Positions 33,904-45,551 of a stretch of 64,000 nucleotides of DNA are shown one piece after another. Source of the stretch: Humulus lupulus (taxonomy: Eukaryota > Streptophyta > Magnoliopsida > Rosales > Cannabaceae). Below the pieces are notes generated by a model. It saw nothing but the letters and a program-made list of their open reading frames with translations, was not told the origin of the DNA and did no database searches. A program made the position numbers and the translations under genes. Each line of letters starts with the position of its first letter. Within the stretch, counting starts at the first letter, position 1. The stretch covers positions 100,031,868-100,095,867 of the forward strand of contig NC_084797.1 of NCBI RefSeq assembly GCF_963169125.1, written 5' to 3'.

Positions 33904-34712
33904 TGACAATGGAGGTTTTCTACAAGTTCACCAGTGTTTTGCTTACAAGAGAAAATCTGGGATCCTTGCTATAGTGCACAATTAACCCTATTTATAGGCA
34001 GTCAAGTAGCTTGGGCCGAACTAATCCGGGCCCAATAAGCATGTAATTACAATTTTCTCGCTAACGGAGCCATAATAGAAAGAATGTAACATAATTAGAT
34101 GTTGTTAATCTGGGCCCATTGGGCCGGCTTAGGCGTGGTCAAGCCTTACAACTGCCCTTTGTATGTTAGCATGGACTGATCCGTGTGGGATACTAAGGGG
34201 ATCCTAGGGACATGATCTATCTGAATAGTGGCAGTACTATTTCCTAGGAAAAATGTACGTTCCGTGCGTACCCCATTCTACAGGTTAGTTAGGGAGACCA
34301 ACCTCCAGATTTCTCGGGGACACATCAACATTAGGGAAGACTAGGCTTGTACTATCCGGACGTATGGTCTGGGTTCATTTACCAATATCTGGGATCGTTT
34401 ACCAAGGAAGATATCTTGATGATGTCGTCTTCTCCTGGATCCGTCTCCTGGAGTGAATTGTTCGCCATCACAATTTACATCCCCGATGATGTAGATTGAG
34501 AGTGGTCAGGGAGATCATGCGGGCCTGCACCTTAAGTCTGGCCCCCTCGCTATGCTTGCGCTGCTTGCCTGTCATTGGGCTTAGTATTGTCTGGGCTGTC
34601 AGGGTTTCCTTATTCATTGATCGTTGGGCCCAGGTTGGGCCCGGACCTCTTATGAGGGCCCATGGACCCATTAAGCCCTGCCACATGTCATAGGTGGAAA
34701 ATATGGATAACA
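33904..34712 (-). mobile_element. T2: 3' LTR (809 bp, minus strand)
   Basis: On the minus strand it runs from TGTTATCCATATTTTCC at 34712 to CTCCATTGTCA at 33904. A polypurine tract (GACTTGGGGGTAAA) precedes it directly, so it is a 3' LTR. A leftward TATA box (TATAAATA, 33989-33996) lies near its downstream end. It inserted into L4. The matching 5' LTR is missing because T2 is cut at 51866. The left edge is inferred from the TG start. Confidence 0.6.
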
Positions 34713-34852
34713 TTTACCCCCAAGTCTTCATCCATGTTTGCATGGTGGAGACTTGCATTTCTTCTCCTAGATCAATCACAAGTATCCTGGTACGTTTACC
34801 TATGTGCCCGTTCATTTACTAAGATCTGGGTTTGTTTACTTGGGGGCCATTT
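34713..34852 (-). other. T2 polypurine tract and 3' untranslated stub
   Basis: Minus-strand GAAGACTTGGGGGTAAA at 34713-34729 is the polypurine tract directly before the LTR. The remaining sequence to 34852 is T2 untranslated region. It ends with CATTT at 34848-34852, the left copy of the K3 target duplication, and resumes at 45552 on the far side of K3. Confidence 0.65.
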
Positions 34853-37800
34853 TGTAAAACGCCCTAGACTAATACTTTGTAAAACATTCCATGCTCATAA
34901 ACTTATAGAAGAAAACCACTTATTATATGAAAATTTCAGTGGGGCCTTGCTAAAACATGCAAGTTGGGCCCAATAGTTTAAAATAAAATAAATTTCTCAT
35001 GCAATTTTTTAAAATAAATATAGTTCAAGTCCCACTCATATGTTTTGGAATCATAAATAAAAACATAACATCATTCTTTAAAATTGGTGTTTAAGCTGAT
35101 CATTTTCTCGCCCATAGGATACCCCCACGCCATACACACTCTGACGTTGAAACTCCCCACATCACCACGTGTGCCAAAGAGAAACCCTATTTACTACCTG
35201 AAGGGGAAAGTAAGGGGGATGAGCTAAAAGCCCAGTATGGAAGTACAAACAATAAACACAAAAAAACACAACAAAACATAATCATAACGTAAGACTCCGA
35301 CAACATCAAATACATACATTGTCATACATCGTACTTAACGTCATCATCATACATCGTACATAAATGATATCATCATACATCATACATCATTATCATGCAT
35401 CATATATCATCAACATATCTAAACATCATCATCATATCATTGTGAACATGGCCCCCTCTTTTGTCAATGTCACATCTTGAGGTAAACAGGAGACTCTGGT
35501 CCTTGAATAACCTCGGTGTGTTTGCTCTATGAGTTACATCTTTATATCCTTAGTAACTCGGGTTATGTCTTTATATCCTTGGTAACCCCTTTATTGTGTC
35601 GCGTTCAACACGCTAACAACCATTCACTTTTTTCATACAACATACAAAACACATGCAATCCAATCATGTCAACACAAAGTGAAATACATGATTCATCAAA
35701 TTCATCTAATAAATATCATTTCATACTTCATATCACATGGTACATCATCATACATAACATTTAACCTTAACAAACCCATCTTACCGTTCATAGCATAAAT
35801 AAATAGAGTTCTATCTAACTTCCTTACCTCAGGTCCGAACAAAGCAAAAATTGAACAAACTTCACAACGAGCCTATAACCATAATCAAATAGCATTCTTT
35901 AGCATCACATAGATTTCTTGTGCCCAACTCACATATCCCATGTGTGCATGGGCCATGCACACATGGTACAATTACACATAATTTCCAAGTATGCACAATT
36001 TTCACATAAAATCACAAAAGAATAATGCAACTTCTACCTATTATACATGCATGGTTTTCAGGTAAAAGTTATATGGTTGAATATTAGACATATTTTTGAA
36101 CGTAAAAGTGTATTTGCATGCGACATGCATACATGGGAACATTGTTAAAAAGTGACGTTAAAAATGATAATTTCCACACGCTTATTTCTAACTTTTTCAA
36201 AATAAAGATTTAGAAATCATAATTTCTCACAATTATTTATTTCCTTTAAATCCCTAAGTTGATTAAACCTCTTGAGACATTATTTTTATTTCATAAAATA
36301 ATTTATTTAGCCATTTTTCAAAAAATATAACAATTCCATTTTTTTTTTAAATTTGCATAGAAAATAACAAAAAACTTGAAATTATCTAAAATACTTATAA
36401 ATATCATGTTTCCTTTAGAAAATAATACTTTATTTAAATTAATAAAATTATAAGATTCAATGTGAGAAAAATATAATTTTAAATATGAGAAAAAAAAATA
36501 TTTTTGCTTGTATTATTTAAGGCTTAATTTATGTAGTGTAAACTCATATACGATAACCAAAATAATTATTTTAAATTTATTAAACTAAACTTTCAGCCAC
36601 GATTTATTTTGTTTAAAAATCACAAGTGAATCTAAACTCAACATTTTCTTATTTAAAATAAAGAAAACCATACTTATTAAAATGTGAACATTCAAGGTTA
36701 CATTTAAAATATCATTTTTATATATACATAGTTTAGGGTATTATATTATTTCATCAAACACACAAACATCCTTTTTATTTAAAAGACTCTTCATATTTTT
36801 ATCAAAACTTCTAGCAACAATTTAAACTCTCAAAAATCACCATCTTGGAATTAAAACTCATATTTTCCTTATAAAATATATATAAAAAAACAGTAAGTAT
36901 TTATTTGAGTAAAAATATAATTATAATGTAATACCCTTTTAATTTCATAAAATCATCATAGCACTTGCAAAAAAAAAATATTTATGCATACAAATCATTA
37001 TTTCACCAAATTTCTCATCACTTAAACACAAAAAAATCAGCAAGCATATTGAGTCATAAAATTCATCCTTATACATCATGCTTCACAAAACTCATACAAT
37101 AATCATGCATGTTTAATCAACACAATTTAAACACAAACTCTAGCATGTTTCTATACCTCTTTTAAGCATTTAATATTACCATTAGCATACAATAATTAAT
37201 CAAACCACCTTAAAACATACTCACAAGGCCGAAACATCCATAGTTCTATTTTCAAATATATCATCAATTTTTTTCATGCCCTTTTTAAGAAATAAATAAT
37301 TAGGTCTACACAAGAACATACAACAAGATTCCTCATTTAAACCCATCATGCTTTCAAAAATATCATAATGATCTCTCAAATCCAAAGGTGATTTCAAAGC
37401 TCAAGAGAAAACAAAACCCTAGAACATGAATCCAACATAGCAACATAAAAAAAATGATGAGAAATCCCTACATCATGCTTGGTCAAAACCCCCATGAACA
37501 TGAACATAAAATACCAAAATCATCATACATAATATTCAAGTATCTCAATGACCACCTAAATCAACACATAGCAAAATTCAAATAGGAACCAAAACATCAA
37601 CAATCCATTAGATATAAACACAAAACCAAAACAAATCTAGTGATAAACTACCTCCTTTGATAGAGTTCAAAAACTCAATTTGGCCACCACCCTTGATCAC
37701 TTCCCCTAGGGATTTTGAACATCACAAGAAAAAGAAAGAAAAACCACAAATTATTTCTTAGATTTTAAGAAGAAGAAGATTCATGACTATGGATTTAAAA

Positions 37801-38571
37801 ACATCAAAGCATAAGCACATACCTAAGGGTTTTTGAAACCCTACCCTTCTTCCTCTTCTCTTCTCCTTCGTGACTCTCCTCTCTCTCTTTCTAGAATTCG
37901 TGGCTCTCCTCTCTCTCTCTCTCTCTCCTTCTATTGAATTCGGCAGCCTAAGAAAAATGACTCCTCTATTTCTTTATTCCCCTTTTATCTAACCTAAGGT
38001 AATTACTAGTCCAAATAGAATAAGGGTAAGTTTCCTATTTGTCATATTTTAATTTATTTTTATTTTTTATTTGATTTTTCTCTTGATAGTAGGAAAATAA
38101 AGAGTGCATAAAAGATGACAACTCTTTTCCTATTATAACTAATAGTCATCCAATCATATTGTGGACCAAACCAAATAGGAAAGCAAAATCCCCCATTCCC
38201 ACTATAGTCACACACCACCTTCTATTTCCTTTTCCTTTATTTTTTTTTCTAATTAAATAAAGTAAATCTAATAAAAGGAAACAATAAAACGTGTAGAAAA
38301 TTCTATGCAAGTGCACCAAGCAACCATGCACATGCACACACTTAATTACTAGGGTGCATCACTACCTACCATACACTTTGGTGCATTCAACCAAATCTCA
38401 TATATTCACAAAAATAAATTAATTAATAAATAAAAAAAATTTCAATTAAATAAACACAAAATTTCTACCAAACATTTCTAACAATTAAAATAAAAATTTA
38501 CAACACTTAACAATTTAAATAAAACAAAGCACAAAATTAAATTAAATAAAAAAAATATTTGGTGCGCTACA
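34853..38571 (-). mobile_element. K3: 3' LTR (3.7 kb)
   Basis: Minus strand TGTAGCGCACCAAATATTT at 38571 to TAGGGCGTTTTACA at 34853, TGTA...TACA ends. At 3719 bp it is long for a chromovirus LTR, and mostly AT-rich. A CAT-rich microsatellite-like stretch lies at about 35310-35440. The internal edge is fixed by the polypurine tract, the outer edge by the TSD. There is no ORF of note inside. It serves as the reference for identifying the rearranged right end at 44163-45546. Confidence 0.85.
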
Positions 38572-38590
38572 ATATACTCTCCTTAAAAGG
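38572..38590 (-). other. K3 polypurine tract
   Basis: Minus-strand CCTTTTAAGGAGAGTATAT lies directly before the LTR start TGTAGCGC. The purine run AAGGAGAG would prime plus-strand synthesis. Confidence 0.65.
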
Positions 38591-39830
38591 AATTTCGTCC
38601 CGAAATTCTTTCTTACCAAATAACTCAGGGTATCTTTCTCTCATGTCTTCCTCCAACTCCCATGTTGTTTCTCATTCCGTACTATTCTTCCACAGGACCT
38701 TAACTAATGGAATCCTTTTGGATCTCAGTTCCTTGATTCCCTTTTCAATGACACGATCTGGTTGTTCATCATAACTCAGGTCCTGCTTCAGCTATAACGG
38801 CTCGTAACTCAAAACATGAGAGGGGTCTGACACCTACTTACACAACATCGAGATGTGAAAGATATTATGCGTTTTAGCTAGTGTTGGGGGCAGTGCCAAA
38901 CGGTACACAACTTGCCCTACTCTGTCCAAAATCTCAAATGGACCTATATATCTCAGGCTCAATTTCCCTTTCTTTCCAAAATGCATAACACCTTTCATCG
39001 GAGAGACTCTTAAGAACACAAACTCGCCTACAGAAAACTCAATGCCCCTTCTCTTAAGGTCTGCGTAACTTTTTGCCTACTTGCGCGATAAGCATCCTTT
39101 GGCGAATCTTCTCGATCGCCTCACTGGCTTCCCTAACTGCCCCAGGGCCTAAAATCTATTTCTCCCTAACTTCATCCCAGTGTAAAGGAGATCTACACTT
39201 GCGCCCATAAAGCATCTCATAGGGAGCCATCCCAATAGTGGATTGATAATTGTTATTATAGGAAAACTCCATTACGAGTAGGTATCGGTTCCAAAACTCT
39301 GAAAAATCTAAAGCACAACATCTCAACATGTCCTCTAGAATCTGTATAGTTCTCTCAGACTGCCCATCGGTTGGAGGATGGAATGCGATACTAACTTTAA
39401 TCTTGTTCCCATAGATCTCTGTAGTCCTTTCCAAAAGTTCAATGTGAACACTAACCCTCGATTATAAATTATTGACTTTGGAACCCCATGAAGTCTCACT
39501 ATTTCACTCACATATAATTCTGCATATTGGTCTGCCAAGTAGGTAGTCTTAACTGGCACAAAATGGGCGGACTTAGTGAGCCTATCCACTATTACCCAAA
39601 CATAATCATGCTTTTTTGTGTTCTTGGGTAATCCTACCACAAAATCCATTGCTATATCCTCCCATTTCCATTCAGGAATGTAAAGCGGTTGAAGTAACCC
39701 TGCTGTTCTTCGGTGTTCTGCCTTGACTTGCTGGCATCTGGCAACAAACTCAGCAATATCCCTTTTCATTCCAGGCCACTAGTATAATGCCTTAAGGTCT
39801 TGGTACATCTTCGTCGACCCTGGGTGTAAG
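38591..39830 (-). pseudogene. K3: integrase with chromodomain-like tail
   Basis: Frames 39769-39335 and 39434-39156 give DIAEFVARCQQVKAEHR (zinc-binding end; CLTCQQ is usual, so one Cys is deleted), WEDIAMDFVVGLPKN (first catalytic Asp kept), HGVPKSIIYNRGLVFT (SDRD is usual, so the second catalytic Asp is lost) and TDGQSERTIQILEDMLR (Glu kept). The C-terminal part has KLSLRYIGPFEILDRVG (GPF/Y motif), NIFHISML and, through stops, LVKVLW with a TWELEEDM-like chromodomain end. Chromodomains steer such elements to heterochromatin. It is inactive. Confidence 0.88.
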
Positions 39831-40625
39831 GAGTAGGGTATTGTATAATAATTTCTTTAATCTCATCATTATTAGGCACACAAATCCTATCCTTGTATCG
39901 TAGCAAACCATCGTTGGACATCGTGAAGTCACTGCTACCATTCTCCTGTACCAAAGCCTCTTGCTTCATTAGGGCTTCATCCACTTTCTGTCCTTCTCTA
40001 ATTTGTTCCAGTAGGGAGGATTGTAATGTGAGGTTCACTAGGCCTCCTGTCACGAATTCAATGCCAACATTTATAATTTCCTTCTGAAGAGACATCTTTA
40101 TTGTATTCAGTGCTGAGACACTCCCATGTCCTCGCCTACTCAGTGCATCTGCAACCACATTGGCCTTGCCGGGGTGGTATAGTATTTCACAATCATAGTC
40201 TTTCACCAGTTCCAACCATCTTCGCTGTCTCATATTCAGTTCCTTCTGAGTGAAGAAGTATTTTAGACTTTTGTGGTTAGTGTAGATTTCACACTTATCC
40301 CCATATAGGTGATGTCTCCATATTTTTAGTGCGAACACCACTGCTGCCAACTCAAGATCATGTGTGGGATACCGTTGCTCATAGTCCTTGAGTTGTCTGG
40401 AAGCATAAGCTACCACCTTCCCATCTTGCATCAACACACACCCCAAGCCGTTCTTTGATGCATCACTATACACCAAAAATTTCATGCCCTCTATGGGAAC
40501 ACAAAGGATAGGCGCAGAAATCAACTTATCCTTCATGGTCTGAAAGCTTTCTTCACATTTCTCGGTCCATGCAAGCTCCTAATGTTTGCGGGCCAAATTG
40601 GTCAGGGGTGTGGCGATTGTTGAGA
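39831..40625 (-). pseudogene. K3: RNase H
   Basis: A continuous frame from 40536 to 39766 holds the RNase H of Ty3/gypsy Pol: [20 protein letters not shown] (first Asp), [20 protein letters not shown] (Glu), [17 protein letters not shown] (usual TDHKSL, so one catalytic Asp is now Asn) and [13 protein letters not shown] (final Asp). The integrase linker follows, [17 protein letters not shown]. This is the best preserved part of K3. Confidence 0.92.
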
Positions 40626-41330
40626 AACCCTAAAAAAAATTCCGATAATAATTCGATGACCCTAAGAAGCTTCGAACCTCCGAGGCATTCTTTAGTTGGG
40701 GCCAGTCTCTAATGGCCTCGATCTTGGACGGATCTACCACTATCCCACTCTCGGACACTATATGCCCTAGGAAAGTTACTTGTTCCAGCCAAAACTCACA
40801 CTTAGAGAACTTGGCATATAACTGATGTTCTCGCAGTCTTTTTAGGGTCAACCTAATGCTCCTCATGCTCCTCCTTGGTCTTCGAGTAGATAAGGATATC
40901 GTCTATGAACACTACTACAAACTTATCCAAGTAGTCTTTAAATACCCTGTTCATCATGTCCATGAATGTTGCTGGAGCGTTAGTGAGTCCAAAAGACATC
41001 ATTAGGAATTTTGAAAACCGTCTTTGGAATGTCTCCCTCCTTTACTTTTAACTGATGATACCCGGATCGCAGATCAATCTTTGAGAATACTGTTGCCCCT
41101 TGCAGTTCATCACAAAGGTCATCTATCCTAGGCAAAGGATATTTGTTCTTAATGGTGACCTTAATGAGTTCTCGGTAATCGATGCACATGCTCATGCTCC
41201 TTTCCTTCTTTTTCACAAATAGGACTGGTGCTCCCCATGGTGAACGACTAGGCCTTATGAACACCTTATCCAATAATTTTTGTAGCTGGATCATGAGTTC
41301 CTTCAACTCTGCAGGTGCCATTCGGTGCCA
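40626..41330 (-). pseudogene. K3: reverse transcriptase
   Basis: Frame pieces read [58 protein letters not shown] (first Asp of the active site kept), then a short deletion of the usual RTRYGHYE segment with a frame change, then [19 protein letters not shown] and [13 protein letters not shown] (catalytic Asp-Asp kept). From 40866 comes [17 protein letters not shown] and [10 protein letters not shown] deletion near 41.0 kb and a stop near 40.87 kb inactivate it. Confidence 0.92.
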
Positions 41331-41960
41331 TTCGATAGGGTTATTTATAGATCGGTGCTGATCTGGTGCAAGTTTGATCACAAATTCGATTTCTCTGTCT
41401 GGGGTTAATCCTAGTAATTCCTCAGGAAACACTTCCAGAAACTCGCAAACAATATGCACATTCTCTGTTTTCAACTCTATTTCCTTGGAATTATCCACCA
41501 CACTAGCCAGAAATGTCGAACAACCATGTTGTTTCATATTCCATGCTTCCAGTGCCGATATTATGGGTGCACAAAAACCCGCTAATTCTCCTTTAAAAGA
41601 AAACAGTTCCCCTTCTTCTGGTATGAACTCCACAGATTTCTTCCGACAGTCAATCGACTCTCCATGTTTGGATAACCAATCCATGCCAAGTATGACATCA
41701 TAGTCTGGTATACTTAGTTCTATAAGGTCTGCCAGGCACTCCTTGCCCTCTATCGTTATAGTTGTTGATGGTAACCACCTATTTGACAACATCATGTCTC
41801 CCGATGGTAACATTGTATTAAAACTATGCTCAAATAGTTTATAAGGCATGCCCAACTTATCAATCATATTCATGGAAACATAAGAGTAAGTCGCTCCATA
41901 ATCAATAAGAACTCTACACATCATACCAGAAATAGGGAGCTGACCTGTGACTACAGTGTT
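41331..41960 (-). pseudogene. K3: aspartic protease
   Basis: In frame with gag and [22 protein letters not shown] carries the active site. Ty3/gypsy retropepsins read DSGAT; here it is DYGAT, so the active-site Ser is Tyr. [20 protein letters not shown] is the second signature, typical of chromoviruses. [18 protein letters not shown] links to RT. The substitution makes activity unlikely even though the frame is open. Confidence 0.9.
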
Positions 41961-43169
41961 ACTGTTGGCTGTTTCATTCTTAGTTAAGGCAAAAACCCAT
42001 GTTGTCACCAGATTGGTGTTACTATTCCGTCCTGCTTTCCATTGTGGGAAATATTTTCTAAGATGTCCTGCCTGACCGCACTTGAAACATTTGTTGGTGC
42101 CGGCCTGGCATTCTCCTGGGTGTCTTTTCAAGCATTTAGGACAGGTGGGGTGCTATACTCTGTTGCTTTGGTGATTTCCACGGTTCCGATCATTATAGTG
42201 ACTGTTGCGGTTGTTAGGGTGGTTCTGAGTGTTGTGACTATTGTTATTCATGGTCGGGGGTCTCGGTCTCTTGTCAATGCCACTATTCTGTCCTTCATTA
42301 GCTTTCCTCTTATTGTCCTCATTGAAGCCCTTATTTTGGCAGGCCTCTCTTCTGGTAGCATTATCCTTCTATATCCGATCCTCCAAGTATTTTGCCTCAA
42401 GTGCCCTATATAGTACTTCGGCATAACTGACCACTTCAACACTGGTCATCTTAACGTCCCTAACAATCATAGGCTTAAGTGCCCTCATGAACCTTTGGAC
42501 TCGCAGAGCTTCAGTTGGTACAACCTCAGGAGTGAATTTTTCCAACCTATCGAAATTCTGTGCATAATCAGTGACAGATAGATTTCCCTGAACCAAAGTC
42601 ACAAACTCATCTACTTTGGTTGCTAACACGGCCGCACTGTAATACTTCTTGCTAAAAGCCTGCACGAAATTTTCCCAAGTCATGGTATTCAGGTCTCGAG
42701 TCTGTTTAATCACATCCCACCATATCCGCGAATCCAACTTAAGTAAGTGGGGTGCACATGAGATTCTCTGACGATCATTTAACTCCATATGATCGAAGAT
42801 GGCCTTGACTGATCTTAAGAAATCCTCTGCCACCATGGAATCAACTTTACCTTCAAAGGTTGGTGGGGCTTGCTTTCTGAAACGTTCATACACTGGCTCG
42901 AACCCATAAGTCACAGGTAGTGGTGCAGGTGGTGGTGTTGGAGGCTGAGGCTGCGCAACTGGTACTTGAGGCACTTGGGGCACTTTCCTAGCATGTGCCA
43001 ATTCCTCATCTCTCAGTCTTAGTTGTTCTCTCAACCTTACTACCTCTGCAGCTAGATCCACAGATGGTGCTGTTGGAGCTGCAGGTTGTCGTGGCCTTAG
43101 ATCTTGTGGAGACACCCTTTCCTCGACCTACTCCTCTTCCCTTGCCTCCTTTTCCTCTAGTCGACATTA
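41961..43169 (-). pseudogene. K3: Gag
   Basis: Minus strand. An ATG at 43169 starts MSTRGKGGKGRGVGRGKG, and one frame change near 43116 leads to SPQDLRPRQP and a Leu/Arg/Glu helix (VVRLREQLRLRDEELA). The core reads RFRKQAPPTFEGKVDSMVAE, WWDVIKQTRDL and FVQAFSKKYYSAAVLATKV, the Gag domain of chromoviruses. Another frame change near 42.37 kb leads to the zinc knuckle [15 protein letters not shown], where the last Cys of CCHC is Phe. Gag would form the particle; this copy could not bind RNA normally. Confidence 0.92.
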
Positions 43170-43443
43170 TGAGATTCTAAGGCACCAAAAGAAAATCATA
43201 AGGGAGGATAATCACATAATGGTTTGATAGATATTTGTGAAAATCATACATTCCAAATCCACATCATTTTGAGTTTGCAAGAGGAAAAATATTAAACCAT
43301 AGCATTCAAAGTGTTCTAACTTATTCCAAAATTCAAACAACTCATAAAGTGTTCAATAATAGAAAACATAAATCCTTAGGGTTTTTTTTTTAAAATCCCA
43401 TCTTATTCATTAATGTTTCATGGAACGATCTATGCGACGGACT

Positions 43444-44018
43444 CTAGTCCTCAACTTTCGACTCGTCTCCTAAGCTGTAGTCGAAGACGTCCTCTGGGAT
43501 GTGGAAGTATTCAGGAGTGCTCGCCATCATCCTCATCCTAGCGCTCACTTGTGGTATGGCATGAACTACCTTTTGACATGCCATAGTTCCTTCCAAATCA
43601 TGTACCGTCTCATAACGCTCCGCCATCTCTCCATTGTCCGTCTTTACCATAACCGGCTTCTAATGACTAAATTCGTAGTTGTCCATAAGATCGTAGATAA
43701 CGTAATCCATGGTGCTAAAGTCCAGGTCGTCCTGAATAACGTCGTGCCATGCCATGTCTAACTGGGAGGGGCCACGGAGTACACCGACAATGCTTCCTTT
43801 AACACCTAATATTGCTCTATAGGCCATATCAATGCTCCTCTTTTGTTCATGAATCCTTGAATACAATTGCAAACCACCGCCGTTGTTTTCAACCCCGCAA
43901 TTCTCCAATCGTAGGGGTCCTCCTCAAGCTGGACCTTGGGTATTGCATGAATTTCCTTAAGTAGTTGTTTCTTAGTGGTTTTTATAATGGGAGGCGTCTT
44001 ACTATACTGCAGTAACAA
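43444..44018 (-). pseudogene. K3: extra ORF between PBS and gag, unknown
   Basis: Three abutting open pieces on the sense strand of K3 form one former frame of roughly 190 codons ahead of gag. It starts MLLQYSKTPPIIKTTKKQLL at 44018, 131 bases after the PBS. After one frame change near 43.86 kb come KRSIDMAYRAILGVKGSIVG and DYVIYDLMDNYEFSH. After one in-frame stop it continues MVKTDNGEMAERYETVHDLE and PEYFHIPEDVFDYSLG, ending DESKVED at 43444. Long, non-repetitive protein-like composition over 575 bp suggests that this was coding. I recognise no family. It could be a captured host fragment or a lineage-specific extra ORF; a chance open leader is less likely. Confidence 0.45.
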
Positions 44019-44162
44019 AACTATTTTTTTTTTAAAAATAAAATAGAAAAAAGTAATAATATATAGAACAAATACTTATGACGCAGTGAGGTGAGATTTT
44101 CCCGTCTTTAGCATGTGTGGGGAGGGTCCTTGGAAACATGGACGTTTGTCTCTGATACCATT
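44019..44162 (-). other. K3 leader with tRNA-iMet primer-binding site
   Basis: Minus-strand TGGTATCAGAG at 44150-44160, two bases after the LTR end (44163). It matches the initiator-Met tRNA PBS used by many plant LTR elements. It confirms that 44163 is a true LTR/leader junction and that K3 reads leftward. Confidence 0.88.
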
Positions 44163-45546
44163 TGCAAAACGCCCTAGACTAATACTTTGTAAGACATTCC
44201 ATGCTCATAAACTTATAGAAGAAAACCACTTATTATATGAAAATTTCAGTGGGGCCTTGCTAAAACATGCAAGTTGAGCCCAATAGTTTACAATAAAATA
44301 AAGTTCTCATGCAACGTTTTAAAAATAAATATAGTTCAAGTCCCACTGATAAGTTTTGGAATCACAAATAAAAACATAACATCATTCTTTAAAATTAGCG
44401 TTTAAGCTGATCGTTTTCTCTCCCATAGGATACCCCCATGCCATACACACTCTGACGTCAGAACTCCCCACATCACCACGCGTGCCAAAGAGAAAACCTA
44501 TTTACTACCTGAAAGGGGAAAGTAAGGCGGTGAGCTAAAAGCCCAGTAAGGAAGTTAGATAGATTTTATTTATTTATGCTATGAATGGTAAGATGGGTTT
44601 GTTGAGGTTAAATGTTATGTATGATGATGTACCATGTGATATGAAGTATGAAATGAAAATTTTGAGATGATAAGATGAATTTGATGAATCATGTATTTCC
44701 CTTTGTGTTGATATGACTGGATTACATGTGTTTTGTATGTTGTATGAAAAAGTGAATGGTTGTTAGCGTGTTGAATGCGACACAACAAATGGGTTACTAA
44801 GGATATGAAGACGTAACCCGAGTTACTAAGGATATAAAGACGTAACTCATGGGGTGGACGTGCTGAGGTTATTCAAGGACCAGAGCCTCCTGTTTACCTC
44901 AAGATGTGACATGGACAAGAGAGGGGGCCATGTTCACAAAGATATTATGATGATGTTTGAATATGTTGATGATATATGATGCATGATAATGATGTATGAT
45001 GTATGATGTATGATGTATGATGATATCGTTTATGTACGATGTATAATGATGACGTTAAGTATGATGTATGATGATGTATGTATATGATGTTGTAGGAGTC
45101 TTATGATATGATTATGTTTTGTAGTGTTTTTTTTCTTCTGTGTTTGTTGTTTGTACTTCCTTACTGGGCTTTTAGCTCACCCCCTCACTTTCCCCTTTCA
45201 GGTAGTAAATAGGGTTTCTCTTTGGCACACGTGGTGGTGTGGGGAGTTCGACGTAAGAGTGTGTATGGTGTGGGGGTATCCTATGGGCGAGAAAACGATC
45301 AGCTTAAATGCCAATTTTAAAGAATGATGTTATGTTTTTATATATGATTCCAAAACTTATCAGTGGGACTTGAACTATATTTATTTTTAAAAGGTTGCAT
45401 GAGAACTTTATTTTATTTGAAACTATTGGGCCCAACTTGCATGTTTTAGCAAGGCCCCACTAAAATTTTCATATAATAAGTGGTTTCCTTCTATAAGTTT
45501 ATGAGCATGGAATGTTTTACAAAGTATTAGTCTAGGGTGTTTTACA
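44163..45546. repeat. K3: rearranged 5' LTR, inverted-tip foldback
   Basis: The left arm (44163-44555) is the end of the 5' LTR in normal minus orientation. At 44546-44555 (GTAAGGAAGT) the sequence turns around. From there to 45546 it is the plus-orientation copy of the last 1.0 kb of the LTR, ending GGGTGTTTTACA. Arms of about 390 bp pair as an inverted repeat around a 0.6-kb loop. GTAAGGAAGT is present at both parent positions in LTR copies (after CCCA and after GAG), so the switch happened at 10 bp of homology. CATTT follows at 45547-45551. The U3 part of the LTR is absent. Confidence 0.9.
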
Positions 45547-45551
45547 CATTT

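Larger units (their letters stand above)
34853..45546 (-). mobile_element. K3: chromovirus-type element with one inverted end
   Basis: A 10.7-kb Ty3/gypsy element reading leftward: leader with PBS, gag, protease, RT, RNase H, integrase, polypurine tract and 3' LTR (34853-38571). It is flanked by CATTT at 34848-34852 and 45547-45551. The right end is not a normal LTR start. It is a second copy of the LTR's last 1.0 kb in inverted orientation, so both element termini are the same LTR tip (TGTAAAACGCC at left, GGGTGTTTTACA at right). The duplications place this structure before or at integration. Coding domains are damaged by stops and frameshifts. Confidence 0.85.

Noticed and set aside
34853..38571. 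Treating the 3.7-kb AT-rich stretch as host intergenic DNA
   Set aside because: It has TGTA...TACA ends, a polypurine tract on the inner side, a TSD on the outer side and a partial second copy at 44.16-45.55 kb, so it is an LTR.
42042..42413. Hydrophobic plus-strand frame of 123 codons resembling a membrane protein
   Set aside because: It overlaps K3 Gag and the zinc knuckle on the other strand; hydrophobicity arises from reading the Gag codons backwards.
44163..45546. Two independent truncated LTR insertions instead of one rearranged end
   Set aside because: The outer edge carries CATTT matching the far side of K3 and the inner edge is followed by the K3 PBS; a single insertion explains both. 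Not fully excluded without reads.
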